Shown in pieces: positions 18,889-30,910 of a DNA stretch of 64,000 bases. Source of the stretch: Streptococcus phocae (GTDB lineage Bacteria > Bacillota > Bacilli > Lactobacillales > Streptococcaceae). The translations under genes and the position numbers were made by a program. The stretch lies in contig NZ_LHQM01000008.1 of assembly GCF_001302265.1 (NCBI RefSeq), forward strand, positions 1 to 64,000. The letters run 5' to 3'. The notes beneath the pieces were generated by a model. That model worked only from the letters and a program-made list of their open reading frames with translations. It was not told the DNA's origin and ran no database searches. How positions within the stretch are numbered: the first letter of the stretch is position 1; each line of letters starts with the position of its first letter.

Positions 18889-18954
18889 TTGACATGTGTC
18901 TGTGAAAGGGTATAATAGAATTATCAGTTAGCAGTCTTACACATAGAGTGCTAA
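18889..18954 (+). promoter_or_regulatory. Heat-shock operon promoter and CIRCE element 2
   Basis: -35 TTGACA (18889-18894), 16-bp spacer, -10 TATAAT (18911-18916). A second operator TTAGCAGTC-N9-GAGTGCTAA (18928-18954) has one mismatch and covers the transcription start. With element 1 upstream of the -35, HrcA brackets the promoter. Confidence 0.97.
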
Positions 18955-18975
18955 AAGAAAGGGAGTGATGAGTTT

Positions 18976-20010
18976 GTGATTACAGAACGTCAAAACGATA
19001 TTTTGAACCTAATTGTGGAGCTGTTTACGCAGACTCACGAACCAGTAGGCTCAAAAGCCCTGCAATCACTAATTGCTTCTAGTAGTGCAACGATTAGAAA
19101 TGATATGGCAAAGCTTGAGAAAATGGGACTTCTCGAAAAAGCCCACACCTCAAGTGGACGTATGCCCAGCCCGGCAGGGTTCAAATATTTTGTAGAACAT
19201 TCTCTTGATTTGGATAGTATTGATGAGCAAGATGTATATCAGCTGATCAAAGCCTTTGATTTTGAGGCCTTCAAATTAGAGGATATCTTGCTAAAGGCGG
19301 GTCGTATCTTGTCAGAGATGACAGGCTATACAGCTGTTATTTTGGATGTTGAGCCTGCTAGACAAAAACTGACTGGTTTTGATATTGTTCAACTGTCTAA
19401 TCACGACGCTCTAGCTGTCCTCAACATGGACGGTTCAAAACCCCTTACCGTACAATTTGCGGTCCCTAAAAACTTTTTGAGTCGTGATTTATTGGCTCTA
19501 AAAGCCATCGTTGATGAGCGGTTAATTGGACGAGCGGTAATTGACATCCACTACAAATTGCGAACAGAAATTCCGCAGATTGTCCAAAAATATTTCACCG
19601 TGACAGATAACGTCTTAGATTTATTCGAATATCTCTTTGAGGGGCTCTTTCGAGAAACGGTTTTTGTATCAGGAAAAGTTGCTTCCCTAGATTATGCAGG
19701 GTTAGCAACCTATCAATTTCTTGACGACGAAGAGCGCTTAGCTTTGTCCATCAGACAAAGCATGTCTGAAAACGAGATGGCAACTGTACGAGTGGCAGAT
19801 AGCAGTGAGTCGGCCTTAGCAAATGTCACCTTGCTGACCTATAAGTTTTTAATCCCTTATCGTGGATTTGGTCTATTAAGTTTGATTGGTCCAATTGATA
19901 TGGATTATCGTCGCAGTGTCAGCTTGATCAATGTTATCGGGCGTATTTTAGCTATCAAGCTAAGGGATTACTACCGCTACCTTAACAGTAATCATTATGA
20001 GGTTCACTAA
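18976..20010 (+). CDS. hrcA: Heat-shock repressor HrcA
   Basis: 344 residues. The N-terminal winged helix ([26 protein letters not shown]) binds CIRCE, and the C-terminal GAF-like part is the inducer/dimer region. GTG start after GGGAGTGATGAG. HrcA needs GroEL to fold, so free chaperone levels set repression. First gene of hrcA-grpE-dnaK. Confidence 0.97.
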   Translation: MITERQNDILNLIVELFTQTHEPVGSKALQSLIASSSATIRNDMAKLEKMGLLEKAHTSSGRMPSPAGFKYFVEHSLDLDSIDEQDVYQLIKAFDFEAFKLEDILLKAGRILSEMTGYTAVILDVEPARQKLTGFDIVQLSNHDALAVLNMDGSKPLTVQFAVPKNFLSRDLLALKAIVDERLIGRAVIDIHYKLRTEIPQIVQKYFTVTDNVLDLFEYLFEGLFRETVFVSGKVASLDYAGLATYQFLDDEERLALSIRQSMSENEMATVRVADSSESALANVTLLTYKFLIPYRGFGLLSLIGPIDMDYRRSVSLINVIGRILAIKLRDYYRYLNSNHYEVH

Positions 20011-20054
20011 TGATTTAACCTCATGGTCACAATATATCAGAAAGAGGTAACATC

Positions 20055-20597
20055 TTGTCGAAAAAACATGAAGATGATTTAAACAAAGAAACCCTTCACG
20101 AAGAAACAGTTTCTGAAACAGTAGCATCAACTGGGGAAACCGTTAGTGAAGCACCAGAAAAAACAGAATTAGAATTAGCAGTTGAGCGTGCCGAAGAATT
20201 TGAAAACAAATACCTTCGAGCGCATGCTGAAATGCAAAACATTCAGCGCCGTTCAAACGAAGAGCGCCAAAGCTTGCAACGCTATCGCTCACAGGATTTG
20301 GCTAAAAAAATCTTGCCAAGTTTAGATAACCTAGAGCGAGCGCTAGCCGTTGAAGGTTTGACAGAAGATGTCAAAAAAGGCTTAGAAATGGTACGAGAAA
20401 GCTTAATTCAAGCCCTCAAAGAAGAAGGCATCGAAGAAGTAGCTATGGAAACCTTTGACCATAATTTGCATATGGCTGTTCAAACCTTGCCAGCAGATGA
20501 TGACCATCCAGCAGATAGCATCGCAGAAGTTTTCCAAAAAGGCTACAAGTTGCATGAGCGTCTTTTGAGACCAGCTATGGTGGTGGTTTACAACTAG
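20055..20597 (+). CDS. grpE: Nucleotide exchange factor GrpE
   Basis: 180 residues: an acidic N-terminal tail, a long coiled-coil ([23 protein letters not shown]) and the C-terminal beta-wing ending [13 protein letters not shown]. It releases ADP from DnaK. TTG start with AGAGG upstream. 198 bp separate it from dnaK; they contain small hairpins (ACCATTTCATAAAAATGGT and CACCATGGTG) but no U-run, so they may be processing or stability elements rather than terminators. Confidence 0.96.
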   Translation: MSKKHEDDLNKETLHEETVSETVASTGETVSEAPEKTELELAVERAEEFENKYLRAHAEMQNIQRRSNEERQSLQRYRSQDLAKKILPSLDNLERALAVEGLTEDVKKGLEMVRESLIQALKEEGIEEVAMETFDHNLHMAVQTLPADDDHPADSIAEVFQKGYKLHERLLRPAMVVVYN

Positions 20598-20702
20598 GGC
20601 AGCATCAGACAATCATGGTTTGAGGCTAAGATCACATCCCTTTGACATCTGATTAGAACTAACCATTTCATAAAAATGGTCCGAAATGACCTAAAACTAT
20701 AA

Positions 20703-22622
<1,920 letters not shown>

Positions 22623-22680
22623 CATTAAGATGCAAAGACCGTTACATCGAAACGAGCGTCCTAGCTCCTAAGCAGAAAGC

Positions 22681-22708
22681 CAGAGGTTGACTCCCAACCT
22701 CTGTTTTT
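22681..22708 (+). terminator. Terminator after dnaK
   Basis: CAGAGGTT (22681-22688) pairs with AACCTCTG (22696-22703), followed by TTTTT. It separates dnaJ from the upstream chaperone genes unless read through. Confidence 0.85.
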
Positions 22709-22766
22709 CGCTAACAATGACCAGCTAACGGTAACTCAAAGAAACGAAACCTCTATTATATTGTTT

Positions 22767-22850
22767 TCGTTGACTAATTTTACAGAAAGGAATACAAGTG
22801 TTCGCAACCGAACACGGGCTAAGAACACAAGCAATTTTTTTGCTTGTGTT
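22767..22850 (+). promoter_or_regulatory. dnaJ leader: candidate promoter and hairpin
   Basis: A -35-like TTGACT with TACAAG 17 bp further gives a possible promoter for dnaJ. It is followed by a stable hairpin AACACAAGCAA/TTGCTTGTGTT (22823-22833 and 22840-22850) whose loop is T5-6. There is no CIRCE element here. The hairpin lies ~28 bp before the dnaJ ATG and could influence translation. Confidence 0.4.
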
Positions 22851-22877
22851 GGCTTAATGCCCTTTGTATCTTGATTT

Positions 22878-24017
22878 ATGAACAATACAGAATTTTATGA
22901 CCGTCTGGGGGTATCTAAGGATGCCTCTCAAGACCAAATCAAAAAAGCTTACCGCAAAATGTCTAAGAAATACCATCCAGACATTAACAAAGAAGCAGGT
23001 GCCGAACAAAAATACAAGGATGTCCAAGAAGCTTACGAAACCTTGAGTGATTCTCAAAAGCGTGCAGCTTATGACCAATATGGCGCAGCCGGAGCTCAAG
23101 GTGGCTTTGGCGGTGGTGCCGGCGGTTTTGGTGGCTTTGATGGAGCTGGCTTTGGCGGTTTTGAAGACATCTTTTCTAGCTTCTTTGGTGGAGGCGGTGG
23201 TATGCGAAACCCCAATGCCCCTCGCCAAGGAGACGATTTGCAGTACCGTGTCAACCTGTCTTTTGAAGAAGCTGTTTTCGGTGTTGAAAAAGAGGTCAGC
23301 TATCACCGTGAAGCGACTTGTTCGACCTGTTCGGGGTCAGGCGCTAAGCCAGGCACTAGTCCAATTACCTGCCGTAAATGTCATGGGTCAGGTGCTATCA
23401 CTGTTGATACCCAAACCCCTCTTGGCATGATGCGTCGCCAAGTAACCTGTGACGTTTGTCATGGTAGTGGTCAAGAAATCACAGACCCATGCCAAACTTG
23501 TCATGGTAGTGGTCACGAAAAGAAAAAACACACAGTATCTGTTAAAATCCCTGCCGGTGTAGAAACAGGGCAACAAATTCGCTTGCAGGGTCAGGGAGAA
23601 GCTGGATTTAATGGTGGGCCTTATGGTGACTTGTTTGTCATTTTAAATGTTTTGCCAAGCAAAAAGTTTGAACGTAATGGTTCAACCATTTATTATAGCC
23701 TCAACATTTCCTTTGTCCAAGCAGCACTAGGAGATACGGTGGATATTCCAACCGTTCATGGCGATGTTGAAATGTCCATCCCAGCAGGTACTCAAACAGG
23801 GAAAATTTTCCGACTCAAAGGAAAAGGGGCTCCAAAACTTCGCGGTGGCGGACAAGGAGATCAACATGTTACGGTAACTGTTGTGACACCTACTAAGTTA
23901 AACGATCAGCAAAAAGAAGCCCTTAAGGCCTTTGCCCACGCTGGTGGTGAAAAATTGCATCAACCAAAGAAAAAAGGTTTCTTTGACAAGGTCAAAGATG
24001 CCCTAGAAGATATTTAA
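22878..24017 (+). CDS. dnaJ: Hsp40 co-chaperone DnaJ
   Basis: 379 residues. J domain with HPD ([10 protein letters not shown]), a long Gly/Phe region, four CxxCxGxG zinc motifs ([32 protein letters not shown]) and the C-terminal substrate domains. It stimulates DnaK ATP hydrolysis. It is separated from dnaK by 255 bp that contain a terminator and a hairpin, so it may be partly independent. Confidence 0.98.
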   Translation: MNNTEFYDRLGVSKDASQDQIKKAYRKMSKKYHPDINKEAGAEQKYKDVQEAYETLSDSQKRAAYDQYGAAGAQGGFGGGAGGFGGFDGAGFGGFEDIFSSFFGGGGGMRNPNAPRQGDDLQYRVNLSFEEAVFGVEKEVSYHREATCSTCSGSGAKPGTSPITCRKCHGSGAITVDTQTPLGMMRRQVTCDVCHGSGQEITDPCQTCHGSGHEKKKHTVSVKIPAGVETGQQIRLQGQGEAGFNGGPYGDLFVILNVLPSKKFERNGSTIYYSLNISFVQAALGDTVDIPTVHGDVEMSIPAGTQTGKIFRLKGKGAPKLRGGGQGDQHVTVTVVTPTKLNDQQKEALKAFAHAGGEKLHQPKKKGFFDKVKDALEDI

Positions 24018-24030
24018 TAACACGTTGTCA

Positions 24031-24057
24031 AAGGTTAGCTTATGCTAGCCTTTTTTT
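24031..24057 (+). terminator. dnaJ terminator
   Basis: AAGGTTAGC (24031-24039) pairs with GCTAGCCTT (24044-24052), followed by seven T. Confidence 0.9.
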
Positions 24058-24131
24058 GAGCTGTTAAGCACAGAAAAACTCCTAAACCAAATGATTTTTT
24101 AAAAAATAAGGCTATTTTTTCATTTTTTTCT

Positions 24132-24187
24132 TGCGCAATTCATCATTCTGTTGTAATATAGTGTCATAATTAATTTGATTATCAAAT
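24132..24187 (+). promoter_or_regulatory. fabM promoter and FabT box 1
   Basis: TTGCGC-17-TAATAT is a plausible promoter. ATTTGATTATCAAAT (24173-24187) is a perfect palindrome and matches the known streptococcal FabT operator. FabT with acyl-ACP would repress from here. Confidence 0.88.
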
Positions 24188-24243
24188 CATTTCACTATGA
24201 AATGATTTTAATGTCAAATAAATTGTCAGAAAAGAGGACAGAC

Positions 24244-25035
24244 ATGACATTTCAAAATATCATTTTTAGTGTTGAGGATGATCTTGCAACTGTGACCTTG
24301 AATCGCCCTGAAGTCTCTAACGGGTTTAACATTCCAACGTGTTTAGAGCTGTTAGAAGCGATTAAGCGCGTTAGTGAGGATGCCTCTATTCGCTTTTTAA
24401 TGATACAGGCAAAAGGAAAGGTTTTTTCAGTTGGGGGTGACCTGACTGAGATGCAAGCTGCTGTTGAAAGAGATGACGTGCAATCCTTGGTTAAGATTGC
24501 TGAGCTTGTTCAAGAGATTTCATTTGCCATTAAACAGTTACCAAAACCCGTCATTTTATGTGCGGATGGTGCTGTGGCTGGCGCAGCATTTAATATGGCG
24601 CTAGCGGTAGATTTTTGCATCGCAAGTTTTCAAACCAAGTTCATTCAAGCCTTTGTTAATGTTGGTTTAGCACCAGATGCTGGAGGGTTATTTTTACTGA
24701 CACGTGCTGTTGGGTTAAACCGTGCGACGCATCTCGTGATGACCGCAGAAGGCGTTACAGCCGAGAAAGGCTTGGAAGATGGCTTTGTCTACCGAGCTGT
24801 TGAGTCAGATAAGTTAGAAAAAACTTGCCTGCAACTCTTAAAACGGTTAAGACGAGGATCGTCAAATTCTTATGCTGGGATGAAGGCCTTAGTTTGGCAG
24901 AGCTTTTTCAAAGGTTGGGAAGACTATGCGCACAAAGAACTTCAAATCCAAGAAGAGTTAGCTTTTAAGGAAGATTTTAAAGAAGGTGTCAGAGCCTATG
25001 CTGAAAGACGACGACCAAACTTTCAGGGGAAGTAA
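24244..25035 (+). CDS. fabM: Trans-2,cis-3-decenoyl-ACP isomerase
   Basis: 263 residues in the enoyl-CoA hydratase/isomerase (crotonase) fold, with the oxyanion-hole regions [10 protein letters not shown] and [18 protein letters not shown]. In streptococci the crotonase-type gene at the head of the fab operon is FabM, which shifts the double bond so that unsaturated fatty acids are made. The start chosen is the ATG after AAGAGGACAGAC; upstream in-frame ATGs overlap the FabT box and lack a binding site. Confidence 0.93.
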   Translation: MTFQNIIFSVEDDLATVTLNRPEVSNGFNIPTCLELLEAIKRVSEDASIRFLMIQAKGKVFSVGGDLTEMQAAVERDDVQSLVKIAELVQEISFAIKQLPKPVILCADGAVAGAAFNMALAVDFCIASFQTKFIQAFVNVGLAPDAGGLFLLTRAVGLNRATHLVMTAEGVTAEKGLEDGFVYRAVESDKLEKTCLQLLKRLRRGSSNSYAGMKALVWQSFFKGWEDYAHKELQIQEELAFKEDFKEGVRAYAERRRPNFQGK

Positions 25036-25073
25036 ACAGGTTTGTTTGCAAAATGCTTTGATGTTTGATATGA

Positions 25074-25087
25074 TTTGACTATCAAAG
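25074..25087 (+). promoter_or_regulatory. FabT box 2, upstream of fabT
   Basis: TTTGACTATCAAAG differs from the perfect operator by one base and lies 23 bp before the fabT start. Autoregulation of fabT and control of fabH and downstream genes is the likely meaning. Confidence 0.85.
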
Positions 25088-25109
25088 CTTATTGCTAGGA
25101 GGTGTTTAC

Positions 25110-25544
25110 TTGGAATATCAAAAGATTAACCAGTATTTAGTTGATATTTTCAACAGGATTTTGGTCATTGAAGAAATGAGTTTAAAGACGAGTCAATTTA
25201 ACGATGTCTCGTTAAAAGAAATGCACACTATTGAAATTATTGGTGATTATGATCATGTGACGCCAAGCGACATTGCTAGAGAACTCATGGTAACATTAGG
25301 GACTGTAACCACTAGTTTGAACAAACTAGAGGCCAAAGGCTACATCAAACGCACCAGATCAAATTCAGACCGCAGAGTTGTCTATTTGTCTCTGACTAAA
25401 AAAGGCAGACTCTTAGACCGCCTACATGCTAAATTTCATAAAAACATGGTAGGTCATGTGCTGGCTGATATGACGGAAGCGGAGATGAAAGCTCTGATGG
25501 GTGGTCTTGGCAAACTACACCGATTTTTGGAGGATTTGATTTAA
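25110..25544 (+). CDS. fabT: MarR-family fatty-acid repressor FabT
   Basis: 144 residues from TTG after AGGAGGTGTTTAC. Winged helix with [22 protein letters not shown], the recognition helix [19 protein letters not shown] and the wing [14 protein letters not shown]. FabT uses long-chain acyl-ACP as co-repressor and shuts down the operon when exogenous fatty acids are available. Stop and fabH start overlap (TAATG). Confidence 0.96.
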   Translation: MEYQKINQYLVDIFNRILVIEEMSLKTSQFNDVSLKEMHTIEIIGDYDHVTPSDIARELMVTLGTVTTSLNKLEAKGYIKRTRSNSDRRVVYLSLTKKGRLLDRLHAKFHKNMVGHVLADMTEAEMKALMGGLGKLHRFLEDLI

Positions 25545-26521
25545 TGGTTTTTTCAAAAATCAGTCACGTTGCCCACTATGCCCCAAAACAGGTTGTGACA
25601 AATGATGACCTGTCACACATCATGGATACCAATCATGACTGGATTTCATCACGAACAGGGATTGAAGAGCGGCGCATTTCTAAAAATGAGCAAACCAGTG
25701 ATTTAGCCATACGAGTGGCAGAGCAGTTGTTGACCCAGTCGGGACAGACAGCAGAGGCGATTGATTTTATTATCGTGGCGACCATTAGCCCTGATTCTAG
25801 TATGCCATCAACAGCTGCCAAGGTGCAAGGAGCCCTGGGGGCTCATCGCGCCTTTGCCTTTGACTTAACTGCTGCATGTAGTGGTTTTGTCTTTGCCTTG
25901 GCAACGGCAGATAAGCTTATCTCTTCAGGTACTTATCAAAGGGGCATCGTCATTGGAGCTGAGACCTTGTCCAAGGTCTTAGATTGGTCTGATAGAGGGA
26001 CTGCAGTTCTATTTGGTGACGGAGCTGGTGGTGTGCTTTTAGAGGCTACCAATGACAAGCACTTTTTAGTGGAGTCCCTGCACACCGATGGGGCTAGAGG
26101 TCTCGCCTTAACATCTGGTCAAACCAAACTAGCCTCCCCTTTTTCTGATGAGCAAGAAGAGATAAGCCCTTTTATTCAAATGGACGGGCGAGCGATATTT
26201 GATTTTGCCGTCAGAGATGTCACTCAGAGTATTTTAGATGCTATTACAGAGTCAGGTCTTGCCAAAGACGATTTAGACTATTTGTTGTTGCATCAGGCTA
26301 ATCGTCGCATTTTAGACAAAATGGCTAAAAAAATGAGCATGCCGAGGGAAAAGTTCCTAGAAAACATGATGTTTTACGGAAACACTAGCGCAGCTAGTAT
26401 TCCTATATTGCTATCAGAAGCCGTTCAAAAAGGCCAACTAAGGCTAGGTTCTGGTCAGCATATTTTATTGTCAGGCTTCGGTGGAGGTTTGACATGGGGC
26501 AGTCTAATTGTTAAAATCTAG
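25544..26521 (+). CDS. fabH: 3-oxoacyl-ACP synthase III
   Basis: 325 residues, thiolase fold. Active-site Cys in [11 protein letters not shown] (near 111), His in LLHQANRRI, Asn in [10 protein letters not shown]. It condenses acetyl-CoA with malonyl-ACP to start each chain. Its stop is followed by a 57-bp gap and then acpP. Confidence 0.98.
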   Translation: MVFSKISHVAHYAPKQVVTNDDLSHIMDTNHDWISSRTGIEERRISKNEQTSDLAIRVAEQLLTQSGQTAEAIDFIIVATISPDSSMPSTAAKVQGALGAHRAFAFDLTAACSGFVFALATADKLISSGTYQRGIVIGAETLSKVLDWSDRGTAVLFGDGAGGVLLEATNDKHFLVESLHTDGARGLALTSGQTKLASPFSDEQEEISPFIQMDGRAIFDFAVRDVTQSILDAITESGLAKDDLDYLLLHQANRRILDKMAKKMSMPREKFLENMMFYGNTSAASIPILLSEAVQKGQLRLGSGQHILLSGFGGGLTWGSLIVKI

Positions 26522-26578
26522 TTATATTATGTGCTTGGCGCATTTATAAAAAATTATATTTTTTAAGGAGAAATAAAA

Positions 26579-26803
26579 ATGGCAGTATTTGAAAAGGTAC
26601 AAGAAATTATCGTTGAAGAACTTGGTAAAGATGTTGAAGAAGTGAAATTAGAAACAACTTTTGACGACCTAGATGCAGATTCATTGGACGTGTTCCAAGT
26701 GATTTCAGAAATCGAAGATGCCTTTGATATCCAAATCGAAACAGAAGAAGGTTTAAACACTGTCGGCGATTTGGTTTCTTACGTTGAAGGCAAAATCAAA
26801 TAA
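26579..26803 (+). CDS. acpP: Acyl carrier protein
   Basis: 74 residues, very acidic, with the phosphopantetheine serine Ser35 in [12 protein letters not shown]. Strong TTTAAGGAG binding site 8 bp before the ATG. Located inside the fab operon, it is the carrier for all downstream enzymes. Confidence 0.97.
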   Translation: MAVFEKVQEIIVEELGKDVEEVKLETTFDDLDADSLDVFQVISEIEDAFDIQIETEEGLNTVGDLVSYVEGKIK

Positions 26804-26906
26804 GGCCTGAAAAAAACGTATGAAGCGCTTAGTGATTAACGCACCTGCTTGGCTATTGTTAGCCTAGGCAGTAAGTAGCTCATAAGTATTAGTCAAACCA
26901 CTAGGG

Positions 26907-26948
26907 TGAGACTAGATCCATTAAGAGGTCTAGCTCGCTCTTTCTTCT
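26907..26948 (+). terminator. Terminator-like hairpin between acpP and fabK
   Basis: GAGACTAGATC (26908 on) can pair with GAGGTCTAGCTC (26925-26936), with small bulges, followed by a T-rich stretch. Another hairpin (CTGCTTGGCTA / TAGCCTAGGCAG) lies at ~26843-26869. Together they may limit read-through from acpP into fabK. Confidence 0.55.
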
Positions 26949-26959
26949 TGCTAAGATAG

Positions 26960-26972
26960 TTTGATTATCAAA
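26960..26972 (+). promoter_or_regulatory. FabT box 3, upstream of fabK
   Basis: TTTGATTATCAAA, perfect palindrome, 33 bp before the fabK ATG. It implies an internal FabT-controlled promoter for fabK-accA. Confidence 0.88.
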
Positions 26973-27005
26973 TTATTCTCCTTATCGCTCACATAGAAGG
27001 TTATT

Positions 27006-27974
27006 ATGAAAACACGTATTACAGAATTACTTAATATTGAATACCCCATTTTCCAAGGAGGCATGGCCTGGGTGGCTGATGGTGATTTGGCAGGTGCGGT
27101 CTCAAACGCTGGAGGCCTTGGGATTATTGGCGGAGGAAATGCCCCAAAATCCGTTGTCAAAGCTAACATTGACCGAGTTAAAGCCATTACGACGAAACCG
27201 TTTGGGGTCAACATCATGCTCTTATCTCCTTTTGCAGATGACATAGTTGACTTGGTCATTGAAGAAGGCGTCAAGGTGGTCACAACAGGTGCTGGAAATC
27301 CAGGGAAATACATGGAACGTTTGCACGCGGCTGGTATTATTGTTATTCCTGTAGTGCCAAGTGTGGCTCTGGCAAAGCGCATGGAAAAACTAGGTGTTGA
27401 TGCCATTATTACCGAAGGGATGGAAGCTGGAGGTCATATTGGTAAATTAACAACCATGACTTTGGTCAGACAAGTCATCGAAGCAGTATCGATTCCTGTC
27501 ATTGCCGCTGGAGGAATTGCAGATGGTCGTGGTGCCGCTGCCGCCTTTATGCTAGGAGCTGAGGCTGTCCAAGTAGGCACTCGATTTGCAGTGGCCAAAG
27601 AATCTAACGCGCATCAAAATTTCAAAGACAAAATTTTGAAGGCAAAAGATATTGACACCGTCATATCTGCTCAAGTTGTGGGGCATCCTGTGCGCTCCAT
27701 TAAAAACAAGCTGACCTCAGCTTATGCAAAAGCAGAAAAAGAATTTCTAACCGATCAAAAAACCGCTGATGACATTGAAGAAATGGGAGCTGGCTCCTTG
27801 CGAAACGCAGTTGTAGATGGTGATGTGGTTAACGGGTCTGTGATGGCTGGGCAAATTGCTGGCCTAATCAAGGCTGAAGAAACGTGCGATGTGATTTTGC
27901 GCGATATCTACTACGGTGCAGCAGACATCATTCAAAAAGAAGCCAAGCGTTGGCAAGATGTCTTATCAGACTAA
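27006..27974 (+). CDS. fabK: Enoyl-ACP reductase II (FMN-dependent)
   Basis: 322 residues of the nitronate monooxygenase/FabK TIM-barrel family. It has YPIFQGGMAWVADGDLAGAVS, MEAGGHIGK and VIAAGGIADGRGAAAAFMLGA for FMN binding. FabK replaces FabI in streptococci and is resistant to triclosan. First gene after FabT box 3. Confidence 0.97.
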   Translation: MKTRITELLNIEYPIFQGGMAWVADGDLAGAVSNAGGLGIIGGGNAPKSVVKANIDRVKAITTKPFGVNIMLLSPFADDIVDLVIEEGVKVVTTGAGNPGKYMERLHAAGIIVIPVVPSVALAKRMEKLGVDAIITEGMEAGGHIGKLTTMTLVRQVIEAVSIPVIAAGGIADGRGAAAAFMLGAEAVQVGTRFAVAKESNAHQNFKDKILKAKDIDTVISAQVVGHPVRSIKNKLTSAYAKAEKEFLTDQKTADDIEEMGAGSLRNAVVDGDVVNGSVMAGQIAGLIKAEETCDVILRDIYYGAADIIQKEAKRWQDVLSD

Positions 27975-27993
27975 GAAATAATTGAGGACAAGT

Positions 27994-28914
27994 ATGGCTA
28001 AAACAGCTTTTTTATTCGCTGGTCAAGGCGCTCAAACAGTAGGCATGACGAGAGATTTGTACGATAACTTTTCTGTTGTACGAGAAACGTTTTCACAGGC
28101 TAGTCAAATCCTGGGCTATGATTTACGACACTTGATTGACACTGAACCAGAAAAATTACACCAAACAGCCTACACTCAACCAGCTATTCTGACCAGTTCA
28201 GTTGCCATTTATCGCCTGTTAAAAGAGCATCAAAAGACACCAGATATGGTGGCTGGGCTTTCTTTGGGGGAATATTCGGCATTGGTAGCATCAGAAGCTA
28301 TTTCCTTTGAGGATGCTTTACGACTAGTGGCAAAAAGAGGTCAGTTTATGGCAGAAGCCACCCCAGCTGGTTCAGGTAAAATGGTGGCAGTTATGAATAC
28401 TGATGCCCAACTCATCGAGCAGGTCTGCCAAGAAGCTTCCGAAAAAGGAGTGGTATCTCCAGCCAACTACAACACACCAGGACAAATTGTCATTGGAGGA
28501 GAGACAGAGGCAGTCAATAGAGCTGTTGAGCTCCTAAAAGCCAAAGGCGTCAAACGTTTGATTGCCCTTAATGTGTCTGGTCCATTTCATACGGCTCTTT
28601 TAGAAAGTGCCAGTCAAAAATTAGCTGTCGAGCTAACCAAGGTCACTTTTAGCCCGTTTGCCATTCCTTTGGTCGGCAATACTGAAGCTAAGGTCATGGA
28701 ACATGATCGTATTGCGGATCTATTAGTGAGGCAAGTCATGGAACCTGTTCGCTTTTATGATAGCGTTGCGACCTTGAAAAATAAGGGTGTTGAGCGCATG
28801 GTTGAAATTGGACCTGGAAAAGTATTGACAGGATTTGTTAAAAAAATTGATAAGGCTCTGCCTTGCCAAAGTATTGAAGATATGGCAAGTTTACGCTTGT
28901 TTTTGGAAAAGTAG
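27994..28914 (+). CDS. fabD: Malonyl-CoA:ACP transacylase
   Basis: 306 residues from the ATG after TTGAGGACAAGT. Active-site Ser in GLSLGEYSALVAS and the catalytic His in NVSGPFHTALL; opening motif FLFAGQGAQTVGM. It loads malonyl groups on ACP. Confidence 0.97.
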   Translation: MAKTAFLFAGQGAQTVGMTRDLYDNFSVVRETFSQASQILGYDLRHLIDTEPEKLHQTAYTQPAILTSSVAIYRLLKEHQKTPDMVAGLSLGEYSALVASEAISFEDALRLVAKRGQFMAEATPAGSGKMVAVMNTDAQLIEQVCQEASEKGVVSPANYNTPGQIVIGGETEAVNRAVELLKAKGVKRLIALNVSGPFHTALLESASQKLAVELTKVTFSPFAIPLVGNTEAKVMEHDRIADLLVRQVMEPVRFYDSVATLKNKGVERMVEIGPGKVLTGFVKKIDKALPCQSIEDMASLRLFLEK

Positions 28915-28926
28915 AAAGGAACCGTC

Positions 28927-29661
28927 ATGGAAATTAAAGGAAAAAATGTATTTATCACAGGATCGTCGCGAGGAATTGGCCTTGCCATTGCCCATCAATT
29001 TGCACGTTTAGGGGCAAATGTTGTTTTAAACGGTCGCTCAGCGATTTCTGAGGAGTTACTAGCTTCTTTTAAGGAGTATGGTGTCAAGGTTATTGCGATT
29101 TTAGGTGACGTGTCAGATCATACGGATGCCAAACGCATGATTAGCCAAGCTACTGAAGCCCTTGGTTCTGTTGATGTTTTGATCAATAATGCAGGCATTA
29201 CAAATGATAAACTGATGCTCAAAATGACCGAAGAAGATTTCGAGCGCGTCTTGAAGATTAATCTGACAGGGGCTTTTAACATGACCCAGTCTGTCTTAAA
29301 AGCGATGATAAAAGCGCGTCAAGGTGCAATCATTAATATCTCTAGTGTAGTTGGTCTAGCAGGTAATGTTGGCCAAGCCAACTATGCCGCTTCTAAGGCA
29401 GGATTGATTGGATTTACCAAATCAGTTGCTCGTGAAGTGGCTGCGCGTGGCATTTGTGTCAATGCTATTGCACCAGGATTTATTGAATCCGACATGACAG
29501 GGGCAGTTTCTGAAAAAATGCAAGAACAGATTCTCAGTCAAATCCCAATGAAGCGTATCGGCAAAGCACAAGAAGTTGCACAGGTAGCAAGTTTCTTGGC
29601 TGGACAAGATTACATCACAGGTCAGGTGTTAGCCATTGATGGCGGCATGACCATGCAATAA
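28927..29661 (+). CDS. fabG: 3-oxoacyl-ACP reductase
   Basis: 244 residues, short-chain dehydrogenase. NADP site ITGSSRGIGLAIA, NNAG motif, catalytic Ser-Tyr-Lys with YAASKAGLIGF, C-terminal VLAIDGGMTMQ. AGAAAGGAAC precedes the ATG. It reduces 3-ketoacyl-ACP. Confidence 0.97.
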   Translation: MEIKGKNVFITGSSRGIGLAIAHQFARLGANVVLNGRSAISEELLASFKEYGVKVIAILGDVSDHTDAKRMISQATEALGSVDVLINNAGITNDKLMLKMTEEDFERVLKINLTGAFNMTQSVLKAMIKARQGAIINISSVVGLAGNVGQANYAASKAGLIGFTKSVAREVAARGICVNAIAPGFIESDMTGAVSEKMQEQILSQIPMKRIGKAQEVAQVASFLAGQDYITGQVLAIDGGMTMQ

Positions 29662-29676
29662 GATAGAGGTGCTAAA

Positions 29677-30909
29677 ATGACAGTTAATAGAGTAGTTGTA
29701 ACAGGTTATGGCCTAACATCCCCGATTGGTCACACGCCAGAAGCTTTCTGGTCACATTTAAAAACAGGAAAAATTGGTATTGGTCCGATTACAAAATTTG
29801 ACACCGCTGATTATGCAGTCAAAAATGCTGCTGAAATCCAAGATTTTCCATTTGACAAATACTTTGTCAAAAAAGATCTTAATCGTTATGACATGTATTC
29901 GCTATATGCTTTGTATGCCTCTTTAGAGGCTGTTCAGCATGCAGGTTTAGACATCGACGCCATTGATTCAGATCGCTTTGGTGTGATTGTAGCGTCAGGT
30001 ATTGGAGGGATTCAAGAAATTGAAGAACAAGTCATCCGCTTGCATGAAAAAGGACCAAAGCGTGTTAAGCCAATGACATTGCCAAAGGCTCTGCCGAATA
30101 TGGCAGCAGGGAACGTGGCGATGGCCTTAAAGGCTCAAGGCGTCTGCAAATCAATCAATACAGCTTGTGCCTCATCTAATGACGCTATTGGCAATGCCTT
30201 TCGTGCCATCAAATTTGGCTTGCAAGACATCATGATGGTGGGTGGTGCGGAGGCAGCTATCACAAAATTTGCCATTGCTGGTTTCCAAAGTTTAACAGCT
30301 CTCTCAACCACACAAGACCCTACTCGAAGCTCAATTCCATTTGACAAAGATAGAAACGGCTTCATTATGGGAGAAGGTTCAGGTATGCTAGTATTGGAAA
30401 GTTTAGAGCATGCCAAACAGCGTGGTGCTACTATTCTTGCTGAAATTGTTGGCTATGGTAGTACCTGTGACGCATACCACATGACCTCGCCACATCCAGA
30501 AGGATTAGGAGCACGCAAGGCCATTAACCTAGCTTTGAAAGAAGCAAGCATCGATGCCAGTGATGTGGGCTATGTTAATGCGCACGGCACCTCAACCTTG
30601 GCTAATGAAAAAGGCGAAAGCCAGGCTATTGTAGCAGTTCTTGGCAAGGATGTTCCTGTTTCATCAACCAAATCATTTACAGGTCACTTGCTCGGAGCAG
30701 CGGGTGCCATTGAGGCGATTGCAACTATCGAGGCTATTCGCCATCGTTATGTGCCAATGACAGCAGGAACCCAAGTATTATCAGAAGACATCGAAGCCAA
30801 TGTCATTTTTGGTCAAGGGCAAGAAGCAGATATTCATTATGCGATTTCAAATACATTTGGTTTTGGAGGACATAATGCTGTACTAGCCTTTAAGCGTTGG
30901 GAGGATTAG
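29677..30909 (+). CDS. fabF: 3-oxoacyl-ACP synthase II
   Basis: 410 residues, KAS I/II. Active-site Cys in NTACASSNDAIG and the two His in YVNAHGTSTLANE and SFTGHLLGAAGAIEA. Elongates acyl-ACP. The unrecognised small ORF begins 2 bp after the stop, using a GGGAGG site inside the end of fabF. Confidence 0.98.
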   Translation: MTVNRVVVTGYGLTSPIGHTPEAFWSHLKTGKIGIGPITKFDTADYAVKNAAEIQDFPFDKYFVKKDLNRYDMYSLYALYASLEAVQHAGLDIDAIDSDRFGVIVASGIGGIQEIEEQVIRLHEKGPKRVKPMTLPKALPNMAAGNVAMALKAQGVCKSINTACASSNDAIGNAFRAIKFGLQDIMMVGGAEAAITKFAIAGFQSLTALSTTQDPTRSSIPFDKDRNGFIMGEGSGMLVLESLEHAKQRGATILAEIVGYGSTCDAYHMTSPHPEGLGARKAINLALKEASIDASDVGYVNAHGTSTLANEKGESQAIVAVLGKDVPVSSTKSFTGHLLGAAGAIEAIATIEAIRHRYVPMTAGTQVLSEDIEANVIFGQGQEADIHYAISNTFGFGGHNAVLAFKRWED

Positions 30910-30910
30910 C

